The notes under the pieces: generated by a model
What the model was told of the DNA's origin: nothing
The model's database searches: none
Seen by the model: only the letters and a program-made list of their open reading frames with translations
Origin: Mycobacterium gordonae
GTDB lineage: Bacteria > Actinomycetota > Actinomycetes > Mycobacteriales > Mycobacteriaceae
Reading direction: 5' to 3'
Assembly: GCF_017086405.1 (NCBI RefSeq)
Contig: NZ_CP070973.1
Location: 2,046,001-2,110,000, forward strand
DNA length: 64,000 nt
Translations under genes and position numbers: made by a program
Shown: positions 1 to 9,317 of the stretch, in pieces
How positions within the stretch are numbered: the first letter of the stretch is position 1
Layout of the letters: each line of letters opens with the position of its first letter

Positions 1-120
1 GGTGCTCTGGCCGAGCTTGGCGTCGACGAGCTGGTACTGGTGGAGGCGCCGCCGGACAGTGTCGACGCTGTGCCCGGCTGGATTTCGGCTTTTGCAGACG
101 AATGGAAATCCGCGCTATGA
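1..120 (+). CDS. 3' end of a gene cut by the window, possibly an LLM-type (F420/flavin) oxidoreductase
   Basis: An open frame enters from the left edge and ends with TGA at 118-120, giving 39 residues (GALAELGVDELVLVEAP... to ...DEWKSAL). A 'G(V/I)DELVL' strand followed by a terminal helix resembles the C-terminus of TIM-barrel luciferase-like monooxygenases. In M. tuberculosis a gene of that family (Rv3072c) lies beside the DUF190/crcB block, which supports the guess, but too little is present to be sure. Its stop overlaps the ATG of the next gene (ATGA), suggesting translational coupling. Confidence 0.4.
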   Translation, partial: GALAELGVDELVLVEAPPDSVDAVPGWISAFADEWKSAL

Positions 121-740
121 ATGCTGAGCTGTTGCCGCGAGAGCTGGCTGATGTTTCCGACGAGATCCGTCGGGTGCCGCCGCCCCCGACGCCGCAGGTG
201 CCGTCACCGTATGCCTGCCGGTTAGCCGACCCCGATTCCGACGCCGAGCTGATCGCCGAGTGGATGCGCGATCCGCGGTTGGTGCGCAACTGGGGCCAGC
301 CCTGGCCGGCGTCCCAGTGGCGTGAATGTCTGCGCGCCCAACTTGCCGGCAGTTATTGCAGGCCGTTCATCGGCAGCATCGACGGGGTGGATCACGGCTA
401 TGTCGAGTTGTATCGGGCCGCAAAAGATCTGGTCTCGACCCAATACGAATGTGACCCGTCGGATCTGGGGGTTCGGCTGGCGATGGCCGATTTGAAAGTC
501 CTGAGTCAGGGCGTGGTGCTGCTGCTGCTGCCGCACTTCGTGGCCAGTGTGTTCAATGCCGACCCGCGGTGCCGTCGGATCATGTTCGATCCCGAACATC
601 GCAATGCACCATTGCGCGAGTTCTGTGAGAAGGGCGGCTGCACCTATCTGGGCGAGCACGACAGCCTGGATCAGCGCCGTGCGCTGTATGTACTGCCTCG
701 CACGCTCGATGACCTACCGCGAATCCGTGAGGCTCAGTAG
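117..740 (+). CDS. MbtK-like GNAT lysine N-acyltransferase
   Basis: The 207-residue protein belongs to the GNAT branch that acylates the hydroxylysine side chain of siderophores (MbtK/Rv1347c, IucB/RhbE-like). Diagnostic stretches seen are AEWMRDPRLVRNWGQPWP, GYVELYRAAKDL, VASVFNADPRCRRIMFDPEH and a C-terminal GCTYLGEHD, all closely matching my memory of mycobacterial MbtK. ATG 117 is chosen because it forms a 4-base overlap with the upstream stop; an in-frame ATG at 102 is the alternative. No mycobactin synthetase genes are nearby, so this may be a paralogue acting elsewhere. Its 3' end overlaps the convergent DUF190 gene by 7 bases. Function in siderophore assembly is inferred from family only. 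Confidence 0.75.
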   Translation: MNAELLPRELADVSDEIRRVPPPPTPQVPSPYACRLADPDSDAELIAEWMRDPRLVRNWGQPWPASQWRECLRAQLAGSYCRPFIGSIDGVDHGYVELYRAAKDLVSTQYECDPSDLGVRLAMADLKVLSQGVVLLLLPHFVASVFNADPRCRRIMFDPEHRNAPLREFCEKGGCTYLGEHDSLDQRRALYVLPRTLDDLPRIREAQ

Positions 741-1831
741 TCGTACTCGGCCAGCGGTGTCTCGGGCATGCGTGGTGCGCCGTCCAGCGACATGGCCGCT
801 GGCACCATCTCGCTTGTGACCAGTCCGTGGCGGGCCGTCAACTCGTCGATGACGGCGAAGCTGCGGGCGATCGCGTCGGGGGTGTCGACCACGATGGTCA
901 TCAGCGGCACCTTACGGACGAGGTGAAACAGCTTGTCGCCGTGCGGTTTATGGTCGCCGTGGAAGCCCCAGATGCCGCGCAGTACCGTCGCGCCGCGCGC
1001 GGTTCGCGAGCGCATCAGTTGCTGCACGATTGCGCGGTGGATCGGCTGGGCCTCGTCGTCGTCGACGTCGGCGGTGTGCACCATCAGCTTCTGCCACAGC
1101 GTGCGCCCCTGGCTGTCGATGGGCGGTAGCTCCTGGGGGCGGGCGAACAACTCGCCGTCGCGTTTGCACAGCCGTACGCGTTCGACGGTCAGCAGTGGGT
1201 TCGGCAACAAGGCGGCCAGTTCGGTAGCTGCCGCTGACACCTGTGGGGGCAACCCGATGCCGATGATCATCTGCGGCACGTTGACATTGCGGCCGAAGAA
1301 CCTGGCCCGCTGGCGCTTGCCGAACGCGGTGCCGTCTACGCCGAGAAGGACTGTGGCGCCCGCGAATCCGTGCCGGTACAGCAGGTCGCAGACGGCCAGG
1401 TGCGCCGGCTTGCCGGCGGCGCGCACCTGCCGACCGACGTAGACGGTCAGTTTGGCGGCGTCTCCGGTGCGGCTGTCGATCTCGCTGAGCGCATCGGTGC
1501 CGCTGTCCCGGGTGATCAGGCGCGCCCGTTCCATCGTCACCAGCCCATGGCCGGTCATGGCGGCGACGTCGTCGACGAGCCCGCGGATCTTGGATTCGAC
1601 GTCGACCGCGACGATCGTCACCGGCGGGTCCTCGGACAGGCTCAGCGAGACGTCGCTGTGCAGGCCGCCGGTGGGCCCGAAGCTGGTGACTCCGCGCATC
1701 ATCACGCTGGTGGCCACGCCGCGGGCGCCGAAGAGGTCCAGCATCTCGTCGGCCAGGAATCGTTGCGGTGCGCCGACGGCGCGCTGGCGTTCGCCGAAGT
1801 AGGCGGTCAGCTTCAGGCTCTTCTCGCTCAT
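734..1831 (-). CDS. DUF190 protein with three tandem DUF190 domains (Rv3071-like)
   Basis: The 365-residue protein contains three successive DUF190 units, each with a start like KLT(A/V)Y(F/V)G, a middle like G(V/A)ATV(M/L)(R/L)GV..FG and an end like GLVT.E. They occupy roughly residues 5-105, 122-230 and 250-350. DUF190 is a PII-like fold often found next to crcB fluoride channels, and here the ATG at 1831 overlaps the stop of the upstream crcB gene (ATGA), so the three genes form one coupled operon. A regulatory or ligand-sensing role for fluoride homeostasis is inferred from context only. The single polypeptide carrying three units, rather than one, resembles mycobacterial Rv3071. Confidence 0.85.
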   Translation of the reverse strand: MSEKSLKLTAYFGERQRAVGAPQRFLADEMLDLFGARGVATSVMMRGVTSFGPTGGLHSDVSLSLSEDPPVTIVAVDVESKIRGLVDDVAAMTGHGLVTMERARLITRDSGTDALSEIDSRTGDAAKLTVYVGRQVRAAGKPAHLAVCDLLYRHGFAGATVLLGVDGTAFGKRQRARFFGRNVNVPQMIIGIGLPPQVSAAATELAALLPNPLLTVERVRLCKRDGELFARPQELPPIDSQGRTLWQKLMVHTADVDDDEAQPIHRAIVQQLMRSRTARGATVLRGIWGFHGDHKPHGDKLFHLVRKVPLMTIVVDTPDAIARSFAVIDELTARHGLVTSEMVPAAMSLDGAPRMPETPLAEYDY

Positions 1832-2196
1832 ATCAGCCCCGCGATCCGTTGTCCGAGCAGCACCGCGCCCAGCCCGAGCAGGACGCTGACGGCGACATTG
1901 GCGAATGCCGCCAGCATCCGGCGTTCTTCGCCGAGGCGTTGAGTTTCCAGCATCCACGTGGAGAACGTGGTGTAGGCGCCGACGAAAGCGGTGCCGATCA
2001 GCAGTGACACGTCCTTGGGCAGGGTCAGGCTGGTGAGAAACCCCAGCAGCGCGGCGCCGGTGATGTTGACCGTCAGCGTGCCGTAGGGGAACGGCCGACC
2101 CGCCCGACGGGCCACCGTGCGATCCACCAGGAACCTCGTCACCGAACCGACTCCGCCGATGAACATCACTCCAACCCAGAGCAGGACCGTTGTCAT
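1828..2196 (-). CDS. crcB: Fluoride channel CrcB/Fluc, second of a pair
   Basis: The 122-residue protein has four hydrophobic helices and the CrcB signatures [24 protein letters not shown] (pore asparagine) and GAYTTFSTW (phenylalanine box). Fluc proteins are dual-topology or heterodimeric dimers that export fluoride passively. The gene starts inside the stop of the upstream crcB (ATGA at 2193-2196) and its own stop overlaps the start of the DUF190 gene, so all three are coupled. The two crcB genes probably encode the two halves of a heterodimeric channel. Confidence 0.92.
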   Translation of the reverse strand: MTTVLLWVGVMFIGGVGSVTRFLVDRTVARRAGRPFPYGTLTVNITGAALLGFLTSLTLPKDVSLLIGTAFVGAYTTFSTWMLETQRLGEERRMLAAFANVAVSVLLGLGAVLLGQRIAGLI

Positions 2197-2588
2197 CGGA
2201 TGCGTACCCGACGTACCAGAGCGGTGGCCAGGTATACCGCCACGAATCCCACCGCGATGCTGACGATGGTGTACGTGGCGGCCAGCACCCAGTAACCGTG
2301 CTCGATCATCTTGATGGTTTCCACCTGCATGGTGGAGAAAGTGGTTAAGCCACCACACAATCCGGTTCCTAGTAGCGGACGTCGATAGCTCGACAACGGC
2401 AGTCGCTCCAGCAGTCGGGTGGTGAAGTAGCCGACCAGGAATGCACCGACGATGTTGACCACGAACGTGGGCCAGGGCCATCGGGCCGGATCGGGGACGG
2501 CGAGCATGGCCAGGGCTGCGCGAGCTACCGAGCCGAGTGCACCGCCGGCGAAGATGGCCGCCAACTCGCGATAGTCAGGCCGTGCCAC
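2193..2588 (-). CDS. crcB: Fluoride channel CrcB/Fluc, first of a pair
   Basis: The 131-residue membrane protein carries [28 protein letters not shown] and [12 protein letters not shown], the conserved pore and phenylalanine-box motifs of CrcB. GTG 2588 is chosen as start because AGGAAA lies about 8 bases upstream and because it places the first helix correctly; an upstream in-frame ATG at 2675 would overlap the pgm start. The gene is first in the operon crcB-crcB-DUF190 and diverges from pgm, with 79 bases between the starts. I looked for a fluoride riboswitch there and did not see one. Confidence 0.92.
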   Translation of the reverse strand: MARPDYRELAAIFAGGALGSVARAALAMLAVPDPARWPWPTFVVNIVGAFLVGYFTTRLLERLPLSSYRRPLLGTGLCGGLTTFSTMQVETIKMIEHGYWVLAATYTIVSIAVGFVAVYLATALVRRVRIR

Positions 2589-2667
2589 GGCTGTTTCCTT
2601 CCGGTCTGCCAACTGTGCGCCTACGCAGCCTAAAGCGTGTGGCGGCTTGCGGGCAGAATTGGTGACC

Positions 2668-4296
<1,629 letters not shown>

Positions 4297-4398
4297 GACT
4301 GGTTTGTCCCATCCGTCACACCTGCACCTTCGGGGAAGTGGTGACACCTCGGCGAAGTCGATATCGCCGGTGATATCACGTGGTGCTGACCAGCGACT

Positions 4399-4427
4399 TT
4401 GAACGGCCGAGGCCGGTGGTGTAGCTT
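4399..4427 (+). promoter_or_regulatory. Housekeeping-sigma-like promoter for tRNA-Ala
   Basis: TTGAAC at 4399-4404 is followed by a 17-base spacer and TAGCTT at 4422-4427. This places a start site a few bases before the tRNA at 4446. It fits the SigA-type consensus; assignment is by eye. Confidence 0.55.
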
Positions 4428-4445
4428 CGATGAGCACGACATCTT

Positions 4446-4521
4446 GGGGCTATGGCGCAGCTGGTAGCGCACCACACTGGCAGTGTGGGGGTCAGGGGTT
4501 CGAGTCCCCTTAGCTCCACCA
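4446..4521 (+). tRNA. tRNA-Ala (anticodon GGC)
   Basis: The sequence folds as a cloverleaf. The acceptor GGGGCTA pairs with TAGCTCC with one G-T pair, the anticodon stem is CCACA/TGTGG with loop CTGGCAG (anticodon GGC), the T stem-loop is GGGG-TTCGAGT-CCCC, and CCA is encoded at 4519-4521. It reads GCC alanine codons. The 3' end is immediately followed by a decayed tyrosine-integrase fragment, the usual position of an element inserted at a tRNA gene. Confidence 0.96.
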
Positions 4522-4561
4522 AGAAATAACGGGTCAAGGGCGGCATCCAACCGGCCCGACA

Positions 4562-4770
4562 AACCTAAGAACGGCACCCGCCCCCACACCGCACGCGCTG
4601 CGGCACGCCTGCGCGAGCTGGGTCCTATCGGCCGGCGTCCCCATGCCGGCCGTTTACCGGCACCTCGGCCACGAATCCGCACTCATGACCGCCGACATCT
4701 AGGCGGCGTCGACCGCACTGTCGCCGCGGTCACCGCATGGGCCAGATCCCGCTCACCGAACCGCAGAAAG
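4562..4770 (+). pseudogene. Tyrosine integrase C-terminal remnant behind tRNA-Ala
   Basis: In the frame beginning near 4562 the translation reads TPHALRHACASWVLSAGV, then PAVYRHLGHESALMTADI, and then TAG at 4700-4702. This is the box II region of tyrosine recombinases: the H-x-x-R motif, the LGH motif and the run to the catalytic tyrosine. At the tyrosine codon one base is missing: reading TA plus one base restores the frame as Y-GGVDRTVAAVTAWAR. The frame has no start and no N-terminal part adjacent. It is therefore a relic of an integrase that probably recombined at the tRNA. Confidence 0.75.
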
Positions 4771-4911
4771 TCATCAACATCCGCTGTGGCGGCGATCGAA
4801 AAGGCCAGTCCTCATCGGTGTCGAGCTCGACGGCAGGGACGGGTGGAGTCGCCTTTTTCCTGCGCGAGATTACGACAGCCTAGTGACGCGCGCTGACCAA
4901 ATCCTTGGGTT

Positions 4912-5388
4912 TCATACCTGGGGTTCGTCGAGCAGCGATCCGAAGGCGGCACGGCGTCCAAACTTGTCTTCAACTCGTTTGACGAATGTGATAGGCGTAG
5001 TTCCGTTTTGGCTCGCGATGTGCGGATCCGCTCCGTGATCGAGAAGGTAGCGGATGATTTCAGCGCCGCGGGTGCCGTTGTAGCCCGGTGACGTAGTTGC
5101 GATAAGCAGTGCGGTTTCACCTATACCGTCGGTGAGGTTTACGTTGGCTCCCGCCTCCACCAGTGCTTTCACGACTTCGATGTTGTCGTCCTTCTGGGCG
5201 GCGAACATCAGCGGAGTGTATTGACCGGTGTCCTCGCGGGCGTCGATCTCCGCGCCCGCAGCGATCAGTGCCTTGACATCGTCGAGTTGCTTGTCGACTG
5301 CGGCGTAGTGCAGAGGGGTTCGTCCCGCGCGGTCGCGGTGATGGACGTCCACATTGATCCCTTCGTGAGAAAATCCATTGTCTTGCAA
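4912..5388 (-). CDS. Ankyrin-repeat protein
   Basis: The 158-residue protein has about four ankyrin repeats, with typical helices and turns such as GRTPLHYAAVDKQLDDVKALIAAGAEIDAR, YTPLMFAAQKDD..VVKALVEAGANVN, and ..YLLDHGADPHIASQNGTTPI. No signal peptide or membrane helix is seen. The function is likely protein-protein binding; the partner is unknown. No strong ribosome site precedes ATG 5388. The gene sits between two integrase relics and so may be cargo of the decayed element at tRNA-Ala, which is inference. Confidence 0.8.
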   Translation of the reverse strand: MQDNGFSHEGINVDVHHRDRAGRTPLHYAAVDKQLDDVKALIAAGAEIDAREDTGQYTPLMFAAQKDDNIEVVKALVEAGANVNLTDGIGETALLIATTSPGYNGTRGAEIIRYLLDHGADPHIASQNGTTPITFVKRVEDKFGRRAAFGSLLDEPQV

Positions 5389-5678
5389 CGTGACTGATCA
5401 CTTTGCGCGCGGAACTTCGAACCGGTGGCTGTAGTTGCCGGGCACCCTTTCATTGACCAGAGTGTCCACCAAGAGTTCACGATCTGCGCGGGAAAACTCG
5501 CGTCGGGATCCGCCGCATGAACGCCATTGACCTGTTCACATCAGGCTCCCAATCCTGAGCGCCTTCGCCCATAATGACGCGGTGCGCCTCGGCGACCATG
5601 CGCACGATCATTGCGGATCAAACGTCACATCCAGCCTGCCGACGCAACATCCCGTCAACGTCAGGCGGATCGGTCTGC

Positions 5679-5833
5679 ATGGCGAGGCTTCGAGTGCGCG
5701 GCCGCGAAGACGGCAGCGCCTACGCGTCGGTGCTGTTCAGGGTCAACGGCGAGCAATCGTCACTGTTTTTGCACGTTCGAGCCGTCCGATTGCGGAGTTG
5801 GTCACCCAGGTCCGCCCGTTTCGGCGTCGTTGA
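5679..5833 (+). pseudogene. Tyrosine integrase N-terminal remnant
   Basis: ATG 5679 opens a frame reading MARLRVRGREDGSAYASV then LFRVNGEQSSL, which is the typical N-terminal arm-binding segment of actinobacterial phage integrases (basic residues, DGS-Y, NG-Q-S). The match then breaks: a TFEPSD piece is in a second frame and AELVTQVRP in a third, ending at TGA 5831-5833. At least two frameshifts are needed. It lies on the same strand as, but downstream of, the C-terminal relic at 4562, so the two are not one simply split gene. Confidence 0.55.
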
Positions 5834-5950
5834 CGCGGTGAACGCGGGCAAGGGTGGGCACGAGTGCCGCTCTATCGGCCAGATTTCGGTCCCGACCCCA
5901 CAGCAGCTGCCGCCGGTTTCCTGGCGTGGAGATTGGTCCAGTCGTTCGGC

Positions 5951-6736
5951 TTAGTGCGCGAACTGCGGTCGGCGCTTTTCGAGAAACGCGTTGATGCCCT
6001 CGTTTCCGTCGCGGGAATCGGCGCACTCGGCGATGAGTCGGCCTTCCAACTCCATCTGTTCCTCCAGGCCGGTTTTGAACGACGTCAACACCAGCTTCTT
6101 CACCGCGGCCGTGGATTGCCCTGCGCCAGAAGCGACCTTCTCCGCGAGCGCATCCGCGCGGGCAGCCACCTCCGTACTCTTGACGACTTCTGTCACCAGG
6201 CCCCAAGCCAACGCCTCAGCGGCGGACAGTTCTCGGTTGGTCAACAACAGTTCCTGCGTACGGCGGACGCCGATGAGCCGGGGCAGAGAGAACGAGGAGC
6301 CGCCGTCGGGGCTCAAACCGACTGTGGCGTAAGCCATCGTGAAGGACGCCGACTCTGCCGCAATCACCAGGTCGCCCGTCACCGCCAGACTGCAACCGGC
6401 TCCGGCCGCAATCCCGTTGACGGCGGTGATCAGTACCGCGTCCATCCGGGCGAACGTCGAGATCGCGCGGTGCAGGTCGTCGGCCATCGCCTTGACGTAG
6501 TCGCCGGGTGTACTCGATGACGATGCCATCGCTCTGAGGTCTCCGCCGGCGCTGAAGAATCGCCCAGCACCGGTGAGGACGACAACCTTGCTGGCACCGC
6601 GATCGCAGCGCTTGGCTGCGTCAGCAAGCTCGCGGAGCAGGGTGTCATTCATCGCGTTGGCGGCATCGGGGCGATTCAAGGTGATGCGGGCAATCGGCCC
6701 GGATGACTCAAGCACGATCATCTCGTATTCGGTCAT
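5951..6736 (-). CDS. Enoyl-CoA hydratase/isomerase (crotonase family)
   Basis: The 261-residue protein has the crotonase fold, with the oxyanion-hole segments GAGRFFSAGGDLRAM and NGIAAGAGCSLAVTGDLVIA. At the second catalytic position it has the GLSPDGG motif, an Asp rather than the Glu of classical hydratases, as in PaaG-type isomerases. It could hydrate or isomerise enoyl-CoAs in beta-oxidation. It follows the alcohol dehydrogenase gene by 32 bases in the same direction and may be the last gene of that operon. Confidence 0.88.
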   Translation of the reverse strand: MTEYEMIVLESSGPIARITLNRPDAANAMNDTLLRELADAAKRCDRGASKVVVLTGAGRFFSAGGDLRAMASSSSTPGDYVKAMADDLHRAISTFARMDAVLITAVNGIAAGAGCSLAVTGDLVIAAESASFTMAYATVGLSPDGGSSFSLPRLIGVRRTQELLLTNRELSAAEALAWGLVTEVVKSTEVAARADALAEKVASGAGQSTAAVKKLVLTSFKTGLEEQMELEGRLIAECADSRDGNEGINAFLEKRRPQFAH

Positions 6737-6768
6737 TGCGCACCCCTAACGAGCAGGTTGAAGCTTGA

Positions 6769-7869
6769 TCACGGCGTCAGGACGGCTTTGAGGATCTCGC
6801 CGCGGTGCTGTGCCTCCACCGCCTCGTTGATCTGGGCCAGCGGCATCGTGGTGATCAGCTTGTCGAACGGGAACTTGCCCTGACGATGCAGTTCGAGCAG
6901 GTAGGGAATGAAGGTCTGCGGGTCGGCGTCGCCTTCGATGATGCCTCGGATAGTGAGCCCGAGTAGGGGTGGCTGGAACAGCCCGACCGGAAAGACGGCC
7001 TCCGGACTGGCAGGCACGCCGAGCAACCCCAGCTTGCCCCGCACGCCAAGGCAGGCAAGCAGCTGCTCGGTGACGGGCGGCACCGCCGTAGTGTCGATCG
7101 CGTAATTGGCGCCCGCCGGTGAGATCTCTTTGATCTGGTCGGCCAGCGGCCCTGCTTTCGGGTCGATAGCATGGGTGGCGCCGAGATCGATGGCCAGCCT
7201 CCGCCTGCTCTCGTGCAGATCGATTGCGATGATGGACGTGGCCTCGCGCACCACGGCGGCCAGCACCGCGGACAGGCCGACCGCCCCGGCGCCGGCGACT
7301 ACCACCGTCGATCCGGGTTGGACGTCAAGCGAATTCATCACCGCGCCGGCCCCGGTCTGTATTCCGCAGCCGAGCGGCCCCACGAGTTCGACCGGGGTAC
7401 CCGGAGGTAGCTTCACCACGTTTCGCTCGTGAGCCAGCGCGTGCGTCGCCAGCGACGACTGGCCGAAAAAGTTGGCTCCCAATGGTGCTCCGGCAGAAGC
7501 TAACCCGGATGATCCGTCGGGTCGCACCCCGCCGAAGTTGTATCCAAGAAAGTCGTGACAATAGGCGGGTTCACCTGTCGCGCATGTGGGGCAAGCGCCG
7601 CAGCTGTTGAAGCTGAGTGCGACCTGATCACCGACCGCGAGCGACTTCACGTCGGTGCCGACGTGCACCACGGTTCCACTGCCCTCATGGCCCAGGACGC
7701 CGGGCAGCGGAAACGGCAATTGCCCGTGCTGCACCGCGATGTCGGTGTGACAGATACCGGCTCCGGCGATCTCGATGAGCACCTCATCAGGTGCTGGGTC
7801 TTGAAGGTCGACCTCGGTGAGACTGAACGGCGCGCCCACTGCGGGCACCACCGCGGCTGAGATTTGCAT
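6769..7869 (-). CDS. Zinc-dependent alcohol dehydrogenase (MDR, aryl/alkyl alcohol type)
   Basis: The 366-residue enzyme has the zinc-MDR layout: catalytic-zinc ligands in GICHTDIAVQHG and GHEGSG, the structural-zinc cysteines in CGACPTCATGEPAYC, and the NAD fold VVVAGAGAVGLSAV. An acidic residue after the next strand (IAIDLHES) suggests NAD rather than NADP. It likely oxidises a primary or aryl alcohol to the aldehyde, which the aldehyde dehydrogenase at 30-31.5 kb could take further. ATG 7869 is preceded by AGGAGT at a suitable distance. The 177 bases upstream (7870-8046) hold no recognised gene. Confidence 0.92.
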   Translation of the reverse strand: MQISAAVVPAVGAPFSLTEVDLQDPAPDEVLIEIAGAGICHTDIAVQHGQLPFPLPGVLGHEGSGTVVHVGTDVKSLAVGDQVALSFNSCGACPTCATGEPAYCHDFLGYNFGGVRPDGSSGLASAGAPLGANFFGQSSLATHALAHERNVVKLPPGTPVELVGPLGCGIQTGAGAVMNSLDVQPGSTVVVAGAGAVGLSAVLAAVVREATSIIAIDLHESRRRLAIDLGATHAIDPKAGPLADQIKEISPAGANYAIDTTAVPPVTEQLLACLGVRGKLGLLGVPASPEAVFPVGLFQPPLLGLTIRGIIEGDADPQTFIPYLLELHRQGKFPFDKLITTMPLAQINEAVEAQHRGEILKAVLTP

Positions 7870-8046
7870 TCTTGACTCCTTCCTAATCTACGGCGTTCGA
7901 TTCGCTAGCCGGTCACTCGCGCCTCAGCGCGACCCCGCGATCACCGGGCTGGCTGAACATATCGGCAATTGTTGCGAATCGGCTGCTCGCGTTGGAGCGG
8001 ACGCCGAGGTCTCGACTGTCGGAAAGCGCCAGCAGGCCAGCCTGTT

Positions 8047-8475
8047 TCACCCGATCGCTCCCGCGGAGAGTTGTCCTGGATCAGCGCCGTTGACTTGCGC
8101 TAACAGCTCGCCCATCTTGGGGACGACAACTTCGATCGCCTTCAGCGGGCGCACCAGCACCTTGAAAGAGGTGATCTTGTCCTCGTCGTTCCAGTGGATG
8201 ATGTCGACGCCTTCGATATGCACGCCTTCGAGATTCGCGGTGAATTCCAGAACTGCGCAGCGATCGTCGAACCATTGGGCGACATAGCGAAAGGCGGCGT
8301 CGCAGAACATGAGCTCTGCGGCACGCAAGTACCCGGCTACCTTCGCCCTACCCTCTTGCGGGGCGAATACAGCTGGGGAGTAGAAGAAAGCATCTGGGGC
8401 GAGCAGATCGTCGAGGACGTCTGGTTTTCCTTGCTCCATGAACTCGAGCCATCGGGCGATAGCGGGCGCAGGCAT
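8047..8475 (-). CDS. SnoaL-like/NTF2-fold protein
   Basis: The 142-residue protein has the small alpha-beta cone fold pattern (an N-terminal helix pair ARWLEFMEQGKPDVLDDLLAPDAFFYSP, then strands ending VDIIHWNDEDKITSFKVLVRPLKAI) typical of polyketide-cyclase/ketosteroid-isomerase-like proteins. ATG 8475 has GGAG five bases upstream; an ATG at 8508 that overlaps the previous stop is the alternative. It follows the SDR gene closely and presumably acts in the same pathway, but no catalytic activity can be assigned. Confidence 0.75.
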   Translation of the reverse strand: MPAPAIARWLEFMEQGKPDVLDDLLAPDAFFYSPAVFAPQEGRAKVAGYLRAAELMFCDAAFRYVAQWFDDRCAVLEFTANLEGVHIEGVDIIHWNDEDKITSFKVLVRPLKAIEVVVPKMGELLAQVNGADPGQLSAGAIG

Positions 8476-8504
8476 CGGTTCTCCTTGGCTCTTCTCCCAA
8501 ACGG

Positions 8505-9257
8505 TCATCGAGGCGCCATCCGGATCGCGCCGTCGAGGCGAATGACTTCGCCGTTGAGCATGGGGTTCTCGACGATGTGTACGGCCAGTGCCGCGTACTC
8601 TTCGGGGTTGCCGAGTCGGCTCGGATGCGGCACCTGAGCGCCCAGCGACTTTTGCGCTTGCTCGGGCAGCGAGGCCAGCATGGGCGTCTTGAACAGGCCG
8701 GGTGCAATGGTGACAACGCGGATGGCCATGCTCGCCAGGTCTCTGGCAATCGGCAACGTCATACTGACCACCCCGCCCTTCGACGCAGAGTAGGCGGCCT
8801 GCCCTATTTGTCCGTCGAACGCGGCCACCGACGCGGTGTTGACGATGACGCCGCGTTCCTCGCCGAGCAGTTCGGTCTGGGCTATACGCTCGGCGGCCAG
8901 CCGAATCACGTTGAACGTGCCCACCAGGTTGACCTGGACCACCTTGATGAACTCATCGAGTGGGGCAACGCCGTCCCGGCGCAGCGTCTTGACGGCGTTG
9001 ACCACCCCGGCACAGTTGACCACGATGCGCAGCGGGCCAACCGATTCCGCGGCGTCTAATGCCGCGGCCACGGCCACCTCGTCGGTGACGCTGCCTGCGG
9101 CGAACTGGACACGATCGCCGAGCTCGGCGAGCACCTCTTCGCCCTTGACATCGAGCGCGACGACGTGCGCGCCTGCGTCAAGGAGTCGCCTCGTGGTGGC
9201 TAGACCGAGGCCGGACGTGCCTCCGGTGACTACGGCGACCGCGTCTTTGGTCTCCAC
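8505..9257 (-). CDS. Short-chain dehydrogenase, HSD17B10/3-hydroxyacyl-CoA dehydrogenase type
   Basis: The 250-residue SDR has the cofactor loop [12 protein letters not shown], the NCAG motif and the active-site YSASK. The segment [17 protein letters not shown] and the ending [21 protein letters not shown] are characteristic of type-2 3-hydroxyacyl-CoA dehydrogenases (human HSD10; Mtb Rv1144). An Asp after strand 2 (ALDVKGEE) indicates NAD use. GTG 9257 is preceded by AAAGGAG. It is 60 bases behind the acyl-CoA dehydrogenase gene, fitting successive beta-oxidation steps. A paralogue lies at 62116-62874. Confidence 0.88.
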   Translation of the reverse strand: METKDAVAVVTGGTSGLGLATTRRLLDAGAHVVALDVKGEEVLAELGDRVQFAAGSVTDEVAVAAALDAAESVGPLRIVVNCAGVVNAVKTLRRDGVAPLDEFIKVVQVNLVGTFNVIRLAAERIAQTELLGEERGVIVNTASVAAFDGQIGQAAYSASKGGVVSMTLPIARDLASMAIRVVTIAPGLFKTPMLASLPEQAQKSLGAQVPHPSRLGNPEEYAALAVHIVENPMLNGEVIRLDGAIRMAPR

Positions 9258-9317
9258 TCGGGCATCTCCTTTCGTTTCAGTGCGGTTCGCGCCCGCGGCT
9301 CCTCTGGTGGAAGCCAC

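Noticed and set aside
2589..2667. Fluoride riboswitch before crcB
   Set aside because: The 79 bases between the starts contain no sequence I could match to the crcB RNA motif.
5398..5538. Short minus-strand frame reading SRREFSRADRELLVDTLVNE
   Set aside because: It looks protein-like but has no good start, no ribosome site and no recognised family; it may be a remnant but cannot be supported.
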